The notes beneath the pieces are model-generated. The model did not search any database, was not told the origin of the DNA, and saw nothing but the letters and a program-made list of their open reading frames with translations. A stretch of DNA of 64,000 bases, from the NCBI GenBank assembly GCA_036925085.1, contig JAUPFP010000026.1:2698058-2762057 (forward strand), written 5' to 3'. Position numbers and translations under genes: made by a program. This document shows, in pieces, positions 37,291-49,371 of this stretch. The stretch comes from Brachycybe producta. Lineage: Eukaryota > Arthropoda > Diplopoda > Playtdesmida > Andrognathidae. Each line of letters begins with the position of its first letter. Position 1 is the stretch's first letter.

Positions 37291-37970
37291 CGTCAATGAG
37301 TGTGTATATGTAGGTCCTCTCTTCAGGAAGGTTAGGTAAAAGAAGAAATGAATGGTTATGTTCTATTGTCCCTAGTTATAATGCATGTTTATAATGGTTT
37401 TTAAATATGGCCGCTTACCTACTGGTCGAAACAAAACCAACATCGAACAAACAAACAAGCAATGAAGTGTTTTGCATGTATTTCGAATAAAACGGCACCC
37501 ACAAAATGAAACTTGTCCAAAACAAGAAATCAGCTCGTCGAACAACTGTCTGACGAAGTCCTGCTGTACAATGTTCGATGGAGATGTTTGCCAAACAAAC
37601 CAATCTGCGCAATCGCCCGTTGCCATGTTGGCTACCAGAGACGATTTTGTTTTGTTTCATGAAATTGTTTTGGTCTGTGATGATGATATCCCACAGTATC
37701 GAACCCTTTGTTTGAGGCTGTTTGACTGAAACAAGTTGTTCCACACAAATTGTTTCGACCAGTAGGGTAAGCAGCCTAACAAAGCTAAACATATGATAGC
37801 TTTTAACTACGCTCGTACATTTACTTTCAAATTCTCAAACAAATAATAAATTGAAATTCCCTACCCCTTATACAAATTGTAATAAAAATACACAAATAAC
37901 TGATCAGGTTTAGAACACCACAACACATATTGAAGAATGTAAAACATTCCATATATTTTCTAATATCCAA
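37291..37970. other. No gene recognised
   Basis: Overlapping frames of 84-125 codons on both strands at 37372-37792 lack known domains. Probably downstream flank of SS18. Confidence 0.35.
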
Positions 37971-37973
37971 TGA

Positions 37974-37979
37974 TTTATT
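37974..37979 (-). terminator. Poly(A) signal of SS18
   Basis: AATAAA on the minus strand, 52 bp beyond the SS18 TAA stop. Confidence 0.6.
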
Positions 37980-38030
37980 ATTTTAAGAATGCACGTGGAT
38001 CGCCATTCTTGAATGTCACTGTTGTCACCG

Positions 38031-41000
38031 TTACTGTGGCTGATACGGTTGGTACTGATTTTGTTCATACATATAAGCACGTTGGCCAGGAGGCATTTGT
38101 GGCTGTCCCGAAGCCCCCGACGGTTGCCCGGAAGGCCGATAATGTGCATACGGTGTTCCTTGTGTTTGAGAAGGACCAAATCCATGGCCGTAATGTGGCT
38201 GTTGCATTGACGGTGGTGGTTGTGGTCCTCCTCCCTGTTGAGATTGAGTTGGAAGAGCGGGAGCTGAAGATGAAGTTGGTTGCTGCGGCTGAGGCTGTGA
38301 AACAGGAGGAGGTTGCTGAACGCTGCCAGCACCGTATCCCGTTTGTGATATGGTACTGGGATTGTACGGAGGCTGTGAACCAGGAGTTACGTATCCACCA
38401 CCTGGTTGTGACGTAGGTAAGCCATAGCCCTGCTGTGATGGTGGCATCGTAGGCACAAATCCTTGACCTTGTGACGGTGGAAAACCCTGTGCAGGTGCAG
38501 TGGATGATGTTGGGGGTGGATATCCTTGAGCCGGACCTTGTCCTGTAGGTGTTCCATATGACTGAGACTGTGAAATGGGTGGCGTAAAAGATTGGGATGT
38601 CGACGGTGGCCCATACGAAGGTTGAGAAGATGGTGCAATCGTTGATGTTGGTAAAGGACCGTAGTTTGCTTGCGTGGCTGATGGAGGACGATATGATCCC
38701 TGCGACGTTGGAGCCGACGGTGGCTGCTGAGATGGTTGTTGAGCATAAGGAGACGGAACAGATGACGGGCCATATCCCGGTTGCGAAGGTTGAGGTCCAT
38801 ATGCAGGTCCAGGCTGCTGAGGGTTAGCTCCGTAAGTGCCACCCCCCGGATTCGGATAATTCAGGCCCTGTTGCGGTTGTGATGTTGGTGCTCCGTAGTT
38901 TTGATGACCCTAAAACCGTATTATGAAACATGATGATATTGTCAACGGGCACAAACAACAGTAAAGTGAAATTATTTATATAGGCACATACCTGATGCCC
39001 TTGTGCAATGAACGAACCACTCTGTCCTGGTTGTCCAGGGTTGGATGGTGGCCCATACTGTCCAGGTTGCGGAGATTGTTGTGGATATCCACCAGGTTGC
39101 TGTGGTCTATATTGACCTATTGAAACAGACGTTAATAACCTTAGAATTTTTTAACGAGGAAGCAAAATCTGATGCGTAAATTATGTAATTTCAGGTAACA
39201 AGTACATGTACATTTAACCTGATGAACACTAAACTTGTGTTTCACCTTGTTGTCCTTGAGGATAACCCTGCTGCAGTGGTGGAGGCATCGCGTTTGCGCC
39301 AGATGGATACTGTTGCTGTCCAGTCATGTAAGGTTGTCCAGGAGGATACTGTCCAGCTAAAGGACCAGTTGAACTCGCCGGATATTGTTGATTTGGCGGA
39401 GGTCCCTGGCCTAATCAATCAAAAGTACTCGTTCAATGAAGTGAAACCCCACGAGGTTTTTTTTTCTTCATCAGAATACCCTGTGGCATCATGGATGGAC
39501 GCAGAAAATTATTATTGCCAACTCCAACGTGGTGCTGCCCTTGCGGCTGATTATAGCCTTGCATGTGATGCATTCCTTGCATGGGTGGCTGTCCACTTAC
39601 TGGACCCATTCCGGTGCCACCACTCATAGCAGGGTTTGCATTAGATGGTACATCCATCGGTGCCACAGGAGGCTGTCCTGGTTGTGACATGTGTGGTGGA
39701 GGTCCTGCAGAAGAACCTTGCGGTGGCTGACAAAACAAAACCAACCAGACAAATGACCAAATGTTACGAAAAAACCAATTCGCAAACGAAAACTACCCAC
39801 CGGCAATAGAGCTTGAATGTTTTGATTTGCATCTGCGATAGATGCTAAATACACAAGGTTTCGGTGCAGAATTTGCTGATATCTAAACATCAAATTTGAA
39901 ACACACAAAACGTTTCGCAATGTTTCATATGAATTTACCTTTTACTTAGGCTATCCTTTAAGAGGCTACATAGCAAAATTACTTCGAAAAATCTCCGCAA
40001 AGAGCGCTAGCATCGTTTTTCTATTGAGCCCATAGACCCAATGTTAAAAGAAAAATGTTAACTTTTAAAATACACAGTCACGGCGGCAATATGTTTATTT
40101 TTCATATTTAAAGTTGTCCGATATTAAGTTTTCAAAGTGCAATGTGCGCCTTAAATATATGCCGATCGAGTGATAGATTTACAAAAAATGGGTAAGTGCG
40201 GTTCTATTTTTTTTAAATTGCGAATTTCTAACTCTTATATTAAACTACGAAAGAAAAAAAAAACATCCCATGCTCGTAAAATACGTAAAAATAATTTTAA
40301 AAAACAAACAGAATAAAATCTGCACGTGCGCCAATGTGTTGGCTTCACTGTAGTTTAATTGTCGTTTTTTTTTAAATTATTTTTAGGTATTTTACTAGCA
40401 TTTTAATGGATTTTTTTTTGCTTACGCGCGCGTACTCAATGGAGTTTAATATAAGAGTTAGAAATTCGCGATTTTGAAATAGTTTTTTTTAAAAAATAGA
40501 ACCACACTTACCAATTTTTTGTCATTCTATTACTCGATTAGCAAATATTTAAGGTGCACAATGCACTTTGAAAACTTTAATATTGGACAACTTTAAATAT
40601 GAAAAATAAACATAATGCTGCGACTGTGTTATTTTAAAAATTAACATTTTTTCTTTAACATTGGGTCTATGGGCTCAATAGAAAAACGATGCTAGCGCGT
40701 AATTACAATATGGAATATTCTCAATGCGATATTCGGCCGAACTTTAAATGTTCTGAAGTTGTTAGTAAAAAAAAAAAAAAAAAGTAATTTTAACAACTTT
40801 AAAAAAAAAACTCACTGTCCACATTCTGTTGCTTTTCCTTTATTCTGGTAGTCGACAATCGATTGAATCAACTGAGAATTCTCATCTAAAATCTGAAATA
40901 ATAAATGACAAGATGTGTGAATCGTAGATTTTAACTTAACTAAGTTATTAACAAACTCTCGAACTGTTAACGATAATAACTTGATCCAACCCATAGCCAC

Positions 41001-42432
41001 CTACATTATCGAACCTCTTCTTGGCAATGAATACCCTCTCTCGTTTCAACCATGTCGTCAAGATACCATTACCGCCATTAATTTCTTGCTAAAATATTGT
41101 CAAGACTTGCACAACAATTGCCAAAATAATTTTTATAAATGGACTTTATCAGTTAGATGCGCCACCAAACAACAGACATTGACAATACAAAAGTCTACCT
41201 ATCTACTCAGGTGTTGTCACTTCATATTACTTTTAATTCTCTATTCCAATACTTGTAATCCCTATTTATATCAAAGCATTATGGAAAATGTTAATTTTTA
41301 AAATACACAGCAGTCGCTGCAATATGTTTATTTCTCGTATTTAAAGTTGTCCAATATTAAGTTTTCAAAGTGCAATGTGCACCATAAATAGATGCTGATC
41401 GAGTGATAGAATGACAAAAAACTGGTAAGTGCGGTTCTATTTTTTAAAAACTATTTCAAAATCGCGAATTTCTAACTCTTATGTTAAACTCCATTAAGTA
41501 CGTGCTCGTAAGCAAAAACATTCATTAAAATGTTGGTAAAAATACGTACAAATAATTTTAAGGGGGCTGGTTGCAGGGGACAGGTTGGCTTCACTGTGGT
41601 TTAATTATGGTTTTTTAAAATTATTTTTAGGTATTTAACAAGTATTTTAATGGTTGTTTTTTTTTTTGCTTACGAGCTCGTACTCAATGGAGTTTAACAT
41701 AAGAGTTAGAAATTCACGATTTTGAAATAGTTTTTTTAAAAAATAGAACCGCACTTACCAATTTTTTGTCCTTCTATCACTCGATCAGCATATATTTAAG
41801 GTGCACATTGCACTTTGAAAACTTAATATTGGACACCTTTAAATATGAAAAATACACATATTGCAGCCGCGACTGTGTTTATTTTAAAAATTAACATTTT
41901 TTCTTTAACATTGGGTCTATGGACTCGATAGAAAAACGATGCTAGCACTCATTGCGGTGATTTTTCATTAGTAATTTTGTGACGTAGCGCTCTATAACGA
42001 AAAATTTCTGGAGGTAGTTGTTTCTTTAACCAACTCGAGCCAAGAGATGGCGCTCACATCTGCGGTCGCCACTTTTTTTTTGTTTTTCAAGTTATTAGCA
42101 ATTTGATTAAAACATTCTTCTGAAAGCGTTATTTACAAGAAGGTAAGTGAAACGCGGTTATTTGCAAAACTAGCAAATGGATTTTTTTTCCCCAGTGAGA
42201 ATGCCGATTCGAAAACCGACGCCAAGGAGAGACTGGAAACAAAAACAAAAAAAAAACGCTGGCCATTTTCATTTTCTTGTTTGTTCGGCAAAACAATTGC
42301 CGATTAAACCCTACTGTTTAGAATGGAAATTGTACTGTAGCAAGATATTTTTTTTAAAAAAAAAAACCTTACCTTTTGTATTTGCGCCGGGTTTGGAGGT
42401 ACTCGAGTTTTCTGAACAAATGCAACTGACAT
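38031..42432 (-). CDS. SS18: SS18/SS18L1 (synovial sarcoma translocation protein, BAF subunit) homologue, complete, seven coding exons
   Basis: SS18-type subunit of BAF (SWI/SNF) chromatin remodelling complexes, nuclear (family knowledge). Minus-strand exons: 42373-42432, 40816-40892, 39801-39882, 39480-39726, 39246-39410, 38992-39116, 38031-38909. Phases join into 544 codons plus TAA. Exons 1-3 encode the 73-residue SNH domain: MSVAFVQKTRVPPNPAQIQK, then ILDENSQLIQSIVDYQNKGK, then YQQILHRNLVYLASIADANQ, close to human SS18. The rest is Q/P/G/Y/M-rich (QPGY transactivation domain) with repeated QGYP/PQPPY-like segments. It ends RAYMYEQNQYQPYQPQ, recalling the human QGQYGNYQQ end. At 544 aa it is longer than human SS18 (about 400-420), mostly through the single large last exon. 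Start: the ATG at 42432 matches the conserved MSVAF start. The gene is divergent from FARS2, and introns 1 and 2 each carry a TTAA foldback element. The many open frames opposite exon 7 are shadows of its Gln/Pro-rich codons. Confidence 0.95.
39958..40699. mobile_element. TTAA foldback element in SS18 intron 2
   Basis: TTAAGAGGCTACATAGCAAA, both arms, right end truncated after AAACGATGCTAGCGC. It takes about 80% of the 933 bp intron. Confidence 0.85.
41284..41995. mobile_element. TTAA foldback element in SS18 intron 1
   Basis: Left arm begins within AATGTTAATTTTTAAAATAC (outer part missing); right arm complete to TTTTGTGACGTAGCGCTCTA. Confidence 0.82.
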
Positions 42433-42644
42433 TTCTGTACCGAGTTTCAGAAAGCACGTGATTATTCAAACTGTTTAACTGTGTTTAAACGGCGTAAACG
42501 ACGCAAAGGACGGAACAATTTTGGTCAAAATAGATTTATAAAGGTATAACAACTCCATGTTAGAAATAAACGCTAAAAGTGAGTGAAGAATCGTCTGCTT
42601 TTTGAAGCTAGAAGGGAGCCATCTTGCTTTCCAATGTCTAATGA

Positions 42645-42845
42645 CAGGCAAATAAAGACAGGAACAATATAGTCAATTGCCCCGCCATTTTATGAGCGTC
42701 AGACCAAATATCAACCAATCGGAAATTGAAAAGGGCGGGGCATGTGACGTCACGAATACGTAACAAACCAATTAGAAGTTGTTGGTCCTCAAAAGGGACG
42801 GGGCACACGACTGCATCTTACTGTCTTTACTTGTCTTATGTCTTG
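42645..42845. mobile_element. Palindromic MITE in the SS18-FARS2 spacer
   Basis: The left arm (GACAGGCAAATAAAGACAG, then TTGCCCCGCC) is repeated inverted on the right (GGACGGGGCA, then CTGTCTTTACTTGTC). The centre has AACCAATC and CCAATTAGAAGTTG around GTGACGTCACG. It resembles the inner palindromes at 28530-28755 and 51677-51825, which share TGACGTCA and AATTAGAAGTT or ATTAGAA motifs. Confidence 0.6.
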
Positions 42846-43009
42846 TCTGTCTTGTCTTGTGTTATTCTTGTCTTCGTTAATTGTAGCGTAACTGAAGCAC
42901 TAAGTACAGTTTGCGCCATCTATTGGCCACGCTCAGTTTAGGCGCGAAGTGCTTCAGAGGAGAAGTTCTTAGTTGAGTTTCCGCTTGGCATAACATCCTT
43001 TTTCCTTCA

Positions 43010-43047
43010 GGCACAGAATAAGGAGACATGTCTCCTTATTCTGTGCC
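43010..43047. repeat. Perfect 38 bp palindrome in the SS18-FARS2 spacer
   Basis: The half-site GGCACAGAATAAGGAGACA is followed immediately by its exact reverse complement, with no spacer and no mismatch. It lies 174 bp upstream of the FARS2 ATG. Confidence 0.95.
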
Positions 43048-43220
43048 CAAAATAAAGAGCTGATATATAAAATAGCGAGCGGGCTCTTTCCACTTGTAAT
43101 CAATAGATGGCGCTGATAACGGAACTGAAGGAGGAAGTAAACAAATGATAACTTTTAACCGTGCGGCGCCCACTTTGCTTCTCAATTAATAGCCTTTTAT
43201 TTGTATTTCAGTTCGAGAGG

Positions 43221-46200
43221 ATGGCGGGACGTATTTTAAGGAATTATCGGTTTCGGTGGCAATGTACGCACATGAACGTGCTGACAGTGAGCAGGTTAAA
43301 TAGTAACGCGAATAGCCGTTTGTCGACTACCTATCAGTTGCAGCTGTTACGAATGCAGCACGGAGACTCTAGTGAATGTAAGGAAATCAAAATCGGCAAA
43401 GTGGCTTACGACGTTGATAAGTGGTCAAACGTGACCGAGAAGATAATTTCATACATCGGAAGAAATCTACACCTTCAAGAATATCATCCTCTTTGCTTGT
43501 TGCGACAACGCGTCACGAAGTATTTCTACGAACGGTTTCGCAACAAGAAAGGGAACCCTTTGTTCTCTGTGTACGATTCGCTCTCCGCAGTTGTCACTGT
43601 GGCACAGAACTTTGACCAATTATTGGTACCGACCGAACATCCAAGTCGTAGCCCCTCCGATACTTACTACGTCAACCAGAATCACGTATTGCGGGCTCAC
43701 ACCTCTGCTCATCAGTGGGACCTTGTTAAGTCGGGATTGAATAACTTTCTTGTTATAGGTGATGTTTACAGACGGGATGCAGTGGATTCGACCCATTATC
43801 CCGTTTTTCATCAGGTGGAATGTGTGCGGCTGTGCACTGAGCACGATGTAAGAATTATAAATGTTGTTAGATCGACTCGGGCTAAAACACGGAAACTTAT
43901 GGAAACCCGCGGAAAAATCAGTATTAGGCTACTATAAGCATTACAAGACACGGAAAATCCATGCAGACACCTGGGAAAGCACAGAAAACACACACGCGGA
44001 AAAGCGCCGAAAACACACACGCGGTGTCCCTGTGTTTGTATGTATTTTCCGTGCTCTCCCATGTGTCTACACGTATTTTCCGTGCCTATTCACGCGTATA
44101 GTAGTCTTAATATTTATTTTCCCGCGCGTTTTCATAAGTTTCCGTGTTTTAGTGTGACCCGTTAGATCTACGTAAATTTAATTTTTGTTTTCACGAAAAA
44201 AATTGCAGTTATCTGTACAAGTTTTTGGCGACAAGAGCGAACCTACTGACGAAAAGCAATCGGTTCATACAGTCGAAGCGGTAACTATGATGGCGCAAGA
44301 AATGAAAGAATGCATAGAAGGTCTGGTGCGCACTCTGTTTGGTGCTAACTCAAAAATGCGTTGGGTCGATGCATATTTTCCTTTTACGCATCCATCGTGG
44401 GAGCTAGAAGTGTATCACAAGGACAACTGGTTGGAACTACTCGGTTGTGGGATAATGCAACATGAACTTTTGGAGTCTGGTATTATATTTTAAACAATTT
44501 TACTGCTTTAGCTGATAATTTGGGTACTGTTGCATGCAGAAGGGTGACTAAGGGTGCCTTTGAGTATGCCGACCTTTGTCTTGAACAGGTTAGATGTGTG
44601 AGTAGGAGTCGTGTTGCTTCTGTCATCGTGAACATTTTTAGAATGCACTGTGGGTATACACTCTTTGGATCGAAATGTGCAAGTCACCTGCCTAGACGCC
44701 ATCTTGTTTCTTATCTCGTTTTCACTTCTTTGCTGCTCCTACTAATCATCTGCTGCTCCTACACATTATTTTAGTCGTTTTATCGTTGTTCTACCACCGT
44801 CACTGTAGTTATTACGAAATGCAAATACTAACATTTTCAAATGCTTCCTACCAAATGTCGTTACCTACAAATGCAAAAGTAGTTATTCCAGGGTTGTTTG
44901 ATTTAAATCATGTGATTTAAAACCACTAAAAAAAATCATGAGTTAAATAACTTATATACAAATTTTCAATTTCACCGAACAAAACTTTTTTTATTCACTT
45001 TCTGCCTTCATTTTTTGTTACTTGACTTGATGTCTGAGTTGATGGCCCGATGCACACATGCATTTTTGGACGTGTGGCGCCACTCCAAATCGAGCCAAAG
45101 GCAGCAAAACTTGTTCCTAGTACTCAAGTTGAGTACTTTAAACACAGTAACAAGTTTTGGTTGGCGGCCTGTTTCTTCTGCACAGGCCACCTACAGGCCG
45201 CCAACCAACACAGTCACAGAGTTTCAAGATTTGAACTGATATTTCATTATTTCTAGTTTATTCAATGTTCTACTAGTCATGATTTAAATTCATTTAGGCC
45301 TACAATTTTATGCTGTCATTTTGGCATTTTTTTATTCTTTGCACTTCTTTGATTCTGGTCTAAAGCTCTGAAATTCAATTTCATTAGTTTTTAATTTGAC
45401 AAGCATATAAATAATATAATGCTGTTGTTTATTAAATGCGTACATTATAATTGCACACAATTGATGTATATTATTTGATAAATAAATAAAATTTCAATTT
45501 TTTTTTTTGAAAAATTTTCTTTAAAAAAAAATTAAAAAATCTGATTTAAATCCAGAAAATCCGATTTAAATAAAATAATCTGATTTTTTTTTATATTTTT
45601 TTCAAAAAAAAAATCATAATTTTTAACAACCCCGAGTTATTCTCAAAGACACCCGTAGTTTTTGCCGGGTATAACGAGGAGAAAAAAAAATACAAATGGC
45701 ATATGAGCATGATAACCGTACTAAACCCGTCGTGCAGCTTTCATGAAGAGTTGTTTGGAAACCTTTCATTTCATATACCTGTCAAAGAATATTTACATTT
45801 AAGTGCAGTTGAAAGATATATACGCTTATGTGAGCGTGGCTGACGATTTCTGACCTTTGCATCCATAGCTCGTCCCTTCCCTTGATCGCGTGGTAACCAC
45901 ACGAGGAAGATTAGAGCTACCGAAGTAGGCGGATGGTGATGGATTGTAGTCATCCTCCCGAGTAGGGGTGTAATCTCTCAGAAGGATGATTACCATCCAG
46001 TTCTGATCGCCGGTGTTTCTTCTTTCGTCTGAAGATGCGCTCCGTAAGAGATCCATATGTCTTCTTGCCCTATGGTGTCTCTGGCCTGTTCAGAGAAGTG
46101 TAACGTCCCACCTGGACCGTTACAATAACGCGGTAAATAAAAACGCAAAAACGCTCTTACCGGTAACACGAGCTCCGACGCGGGGACGGGACCGCACCCG

Positions 46201-48025
46201 TCGCCGCCTCTCGCACGGTGCACCCCTTGGGTGATGTCGGCGCGGAGCTCCCTCGACGGTGACACGCCGCCTCGCCGAGAATATCGCGGTGAAACTCCGG
46301 TTTCACCGTGAGCCGACACGATTTACTGGCCGAAAGAGGACGAAATGGATGGTGGAGTTTTCCCCAGACCGGAAACCCACCCTCCCGCGGTAAACCCCCA
46401 AGAAAAACACACGACACAACGTAAGTGATGAATAAAGCGTTTAATACATTTACGATGAAATAGTGACGATGGCAGTATTGATAATATTTACACAACTGGC
46501 TGGACACTTCGTCCAGCCAGGCACTATACAAAAACAAAGGCCAGAAGGCAACAACAAAACCAAAGACCCAAACGCAAGACAGTGGAGGTCTCCCTGACCT
46601 CCACCCACAGGTCTAGTCCCAAGAGCTGCCTACAACCAACTGCCCAGATCCTGTGGCTTACCAGGCCACAGGAAACCTCCAGGCAACTCCACCTAGAGGA
46701 GACAGAGGTCACATCTGACCTCTCACCCATAGACTTCATGGTGAGAGGTCTGCTGGCACCAACATGGCGTTCGTCCCAACAGCCTACTGTAGCTGTCAGG
46801 CAGACCACCATAGGGAATTCGTCTGCTCTTACAAAAATTTAAAAATAGAGCAGACCAGGTTGCCACAGAAGGGTTAGTTAACGAACATGAAGACAACGCA
46901 GTTTCATATTATAAACACTATTCATCCCTGTATAGAAACATTAACGTTACAAGAATGAATATGTATAATCAAAGGTGCCTCCATGTGCCCATGATATGAT
47001 AAGGAATAGAATCGATGTAGTACGAAAAGTTGAGCGAAAGAGTGGATGAGAAACCTTGGACCTGTGTACACCTACGAGGTGTAACCAGGTCCAAGGGACC
47101 ATGGTCCCAAAGGTATTAATCCGCCACTTAAATCTAAATATAGAGAGAGGGAGGGACAGGGATGAGTCAGTCACCCCCAGGCTAGCATTTTGATGGGATC
47201 GTGACTCATTTGGTGTTACACGTGATTTAACCAGATTATCGTGATAATTACTATTTCGAAGACATTTTTCATGTATTTTTAGCTTACTAATAATCTATAG
47301 ACATAAAAGAGAATGGATGTGCCAATGTAATTAATGCCTTGTTTATAGTTTTGCTCATTTGATGTTTGATGATAATCAGCTAATAGTATTTTTACATTCA
47401 TATTATACTTTACTATTTACTAATTTTCTTTAAATTATTTGTAGCTGGAGCTGGAGATAAAATTGGATGGGCAGCTGGATTTGGTTTAGAACGATTAGCA
47501 ATGATACTGTATGAAATTCCCGATATACGGTTATTTTGGAGCAAAGATTCTGGGTTTTTGTCACAGTTTAAAGTTGATAATATTGATGATACAGTTATAT
47601 ACAAGGTAATCTATTGTGAAAAATTAAGTTTTCTTATGAGTGTCGCACAAAGCCTAATAAGTTGTACAAGTTAATTGTACACTTAACGATCGAATTGGAA
47701 ATTCGAATTTCGATTTTATGGTTTTTTTTTTATTTTCTAGCCGATCAGTGTGTATCCCCAGTGCACCAATGACATGTCGTTTTGGATTACAGATAACTTT
47801 AATGCAACGGACTTCTATGATATTGTTCGATCTGTGGCAGGCGACAATGTCGAGCAAGTTTTTTTAGTTGATAAGTTTTATCATCCTAAGAAGAAACGTG
47901 AAAGTCATTCTTATCGCTTGGTGTATCGGCATCTGGAAAAAACGTTAACGAAGGTAGAAGTGAATGTCATGCACAAACAAATCGAAGATACCTTGGTCAA
48001 ACAATTCAATGTAGTTATTCGATAA
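43221..48025 (+). CDS. FARS2: Mitochondrial phenylalanyl-tRNA synthetase, complete, four coding exons
   Basis: Monomeric mitochondrial PheRS that charges tRNA-Phe in the matrix. Exons 43221-43847, 44209-44479, 47445-47605, 47741-48025; GT-AG junctions, phases 0, 1, 0; 447 aa (human about 451). The N-terminus [14 protein letters not shown] is Arg-rich with no acidic residue, as expected for a matrix presequence. Class II motif 2 is visible at about residues 180-198 ([19 protein letters not shown]). Active-site elements [17 protein letters not shown] and LLGCGIM are in exon 2, and motif 3 GFGLERLAM at about 311-319 is in exon 3. Exon 4 is the C-terminal anticodon-binding FDX-ACB domain ([11 protein letters not shown] ... 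DFYDIVR ... SYRLVYRH). Start: ATG at 43221; an in-frame GTG further upstream is ignored. Intron 1 is mostly a MITE; intron 2 carries a hAT and an LTR-like element. All signature motifs are intact, so it should be functional. Confidence 0.96.
43874..44160. mobile_element. Palindromic MITE in FARS2 intron 1, 8 bp target duplication
   Basis: Inverted termini share CTAAAACACGGAAACTTATG, and the arms extend through further CACGGAAAA motifs to the centre. GTTAGATC occurs immediately outside both ends (43866-43873 and 44161-44168). Without element and duplication the intron would be only about 66 bp. Confidence 0.8.
44889..45634. mobile_element. Non-autonomous hAT element in FARS2 intron 2
   Basis: Starts CAGGGTTGTTTGATTTAAAT and ends ...TTTTTAACAACCCCG. 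Exact 8 bp target duplication AGTTATTC at 44881-44888 and 45635-45642. The interior is AT-rich with repeated GATTTAAAT and no transposase frame. Confidence 0.85.
46099..47220. mobile_element. Probable solo LTR in FARS2 intron 2
   Basis: Begins TGTAACGTCCCACC and ends GGTGTTACA, the TG...CA form of an LTR. Its right third aligns by eye with the shorter element at 59540-60087 and the interrupted copy at 49700-50580. It is unusually GC-rich at 46150-46350. No convincing target duplication flanks it. It contains a 10 bp stem hairpin with a 5 nt loop at 46496-46520 and a second hairpin at about 47058-47098. Open frames here overlap one another and show no known domain. Confidence 0.5.
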
Positions 48026-48380
48026 ATCATGTAGGATTTTATCTTTCTATCATAAGGGACGTTTGCAAATTGCTGTATGTCGAATCGTAAATATTTTATT
48101 CGTTAAATATAATGTTCGAATGAAATGGGAATGTAAAGTTATTGTTTTGTTGTGACAAACTAGTCTCGACTTTAATTGGGCGTTTGGTATGACCGGGAGT
48201 GAGGGACACTGCTGAAACCGTTACCGAGTCTGTTGGGAATTACTACCCTGACAGCAAGAGTGTCATATATTTAGACATGGATGAGTGGAATGAAATACCA
48301 GTGCCGGCTCAACACGGTAAGCAAACTATGCGCCACATCGGGGCGCCCCCGTTGCTTTGGTCGTATCTTATAATATCAAT
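48026..48380. other. FARS2 3' flank
   Basis: Probable 3' UTR and flank; no clear AATAAA. Position 48303 begins a degenerate hAT-like end (GCCGGCTCAACACGG). Confidence 0.4.
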
Positions 48381-48932
48381 TTAAGAAGCTACACATCACA
48401 AAATTACTTCGAAAAATTTCCACAAAGAGCGCAAGCATCATCTTTCTATTGAGCCCATAGGCCCGATGTTAAAGAAAAAACGTTAACTTTAAAAATACAG
48501 TCGCGGCAATATGTTTGTTTTTCGTATTTACAGCTGTAAAATATTAAGTTTTCAAAGTGCAATGTGCACCTTAAATATATGTGGATCGAGTGATAGAATG
48601 ACAAAATATTGGTAAGTGTCGTTATATTTGTAAAAAGTATTTCAAAATCATGAATTTCTAACTTATGTTAAACTCCATTGAGTACGCGTGCTCGTAAGCA
48701 AAAAACATTCATTAAAATGCTAGTAAAAGTACCTAAAAGTAACTAATAAAAACACAATTAAACCACAGTGAAGCCAACACATTGGCGCACGTGCTGGTTT
48801 TTTTCTTCTGATTTTTTAAAATTACTTTTACGTATTTTTACGAGTATTCTAATGGATGTTTTTTTTGCTTATGAGCACGTACTCAATGGAGTTTAACATA
48901 ACAGTTAGAAATTCACGAGTTTGTAATAGATT
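48381..48932. mobile_element. TTAA foldback element downstream of FARS2
   Basis: TTAAGAAGCTACACATCACA, both arms, right arm truncated after TTCACGAGTTTG. Confidence 0.8.
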
Positions 48933-49371
48933 TAGTAAAGCAATTCTATATGCATTCATTTGGGCAACTGATTATGGCTGAAACGATATGATTATTGGCA
49001 ATTTACGAATGTTTGCCTCATAGCCCTTTCTAAGACCAACAATGAGGCCTGCAGTGAGGTACTAGACATGATTAGGCTTCTGATTTCAGGTGATATGCAA
49101 ATGGAGCAGTTGTGTTGATTCATCAGCAGATGAATAAAGTAACCCAGAAAACAGACATTGGAAACAACCAACAGCTTTCTGGAACTAGAGATGGCAATTA
49201 TGCTTAAAATGGAAGTTAAGCTAGAGAATCCAAAACTACCAATCCATACTACAATGATCCTAAACATGCACTGAATACACTATTTGCTAAGTTACCGCTT
49301 GTAACAGCTGCCATGATCTACTACTATGGGAGTCATTTGAAAAGTTTCAACAAGTGAATTAGAAGCACACC

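Larger units (their letters stand above)
42433..43220. promoter_or_regulatory. Shared divergent 5' region of SS18 and FARS2
   Basis: The 788 bp between the SS18 ATG (minus) and the FARS2 ATG (plus) must hold both 5' UTRs and probably both promoters. It contains a palindromic MITE (about 42645-42845) and a perfect 38 bp palindrome (43010-43047). A pyrimidine tract ending in CAG at 43209-43211, just before the FARS2 start, could be a 3' splice site for a 5' UTR intron. No TATA box could be assigned. Confidence 0.55.

Noticed and set aside
37910..38842. Large frames opposite or shifted to SS18 exon 7
   Set aside because: Shadows of the Gln/Pro/Gly/Tyr codons; the minus-strand frame that joins the SNH exons explains the region.
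45990..46842. Several overlapping frames of 73-126 codons
   Set aside because: GC-rich LTR-like sequence; frames on both strands overlap and contain no known motif.
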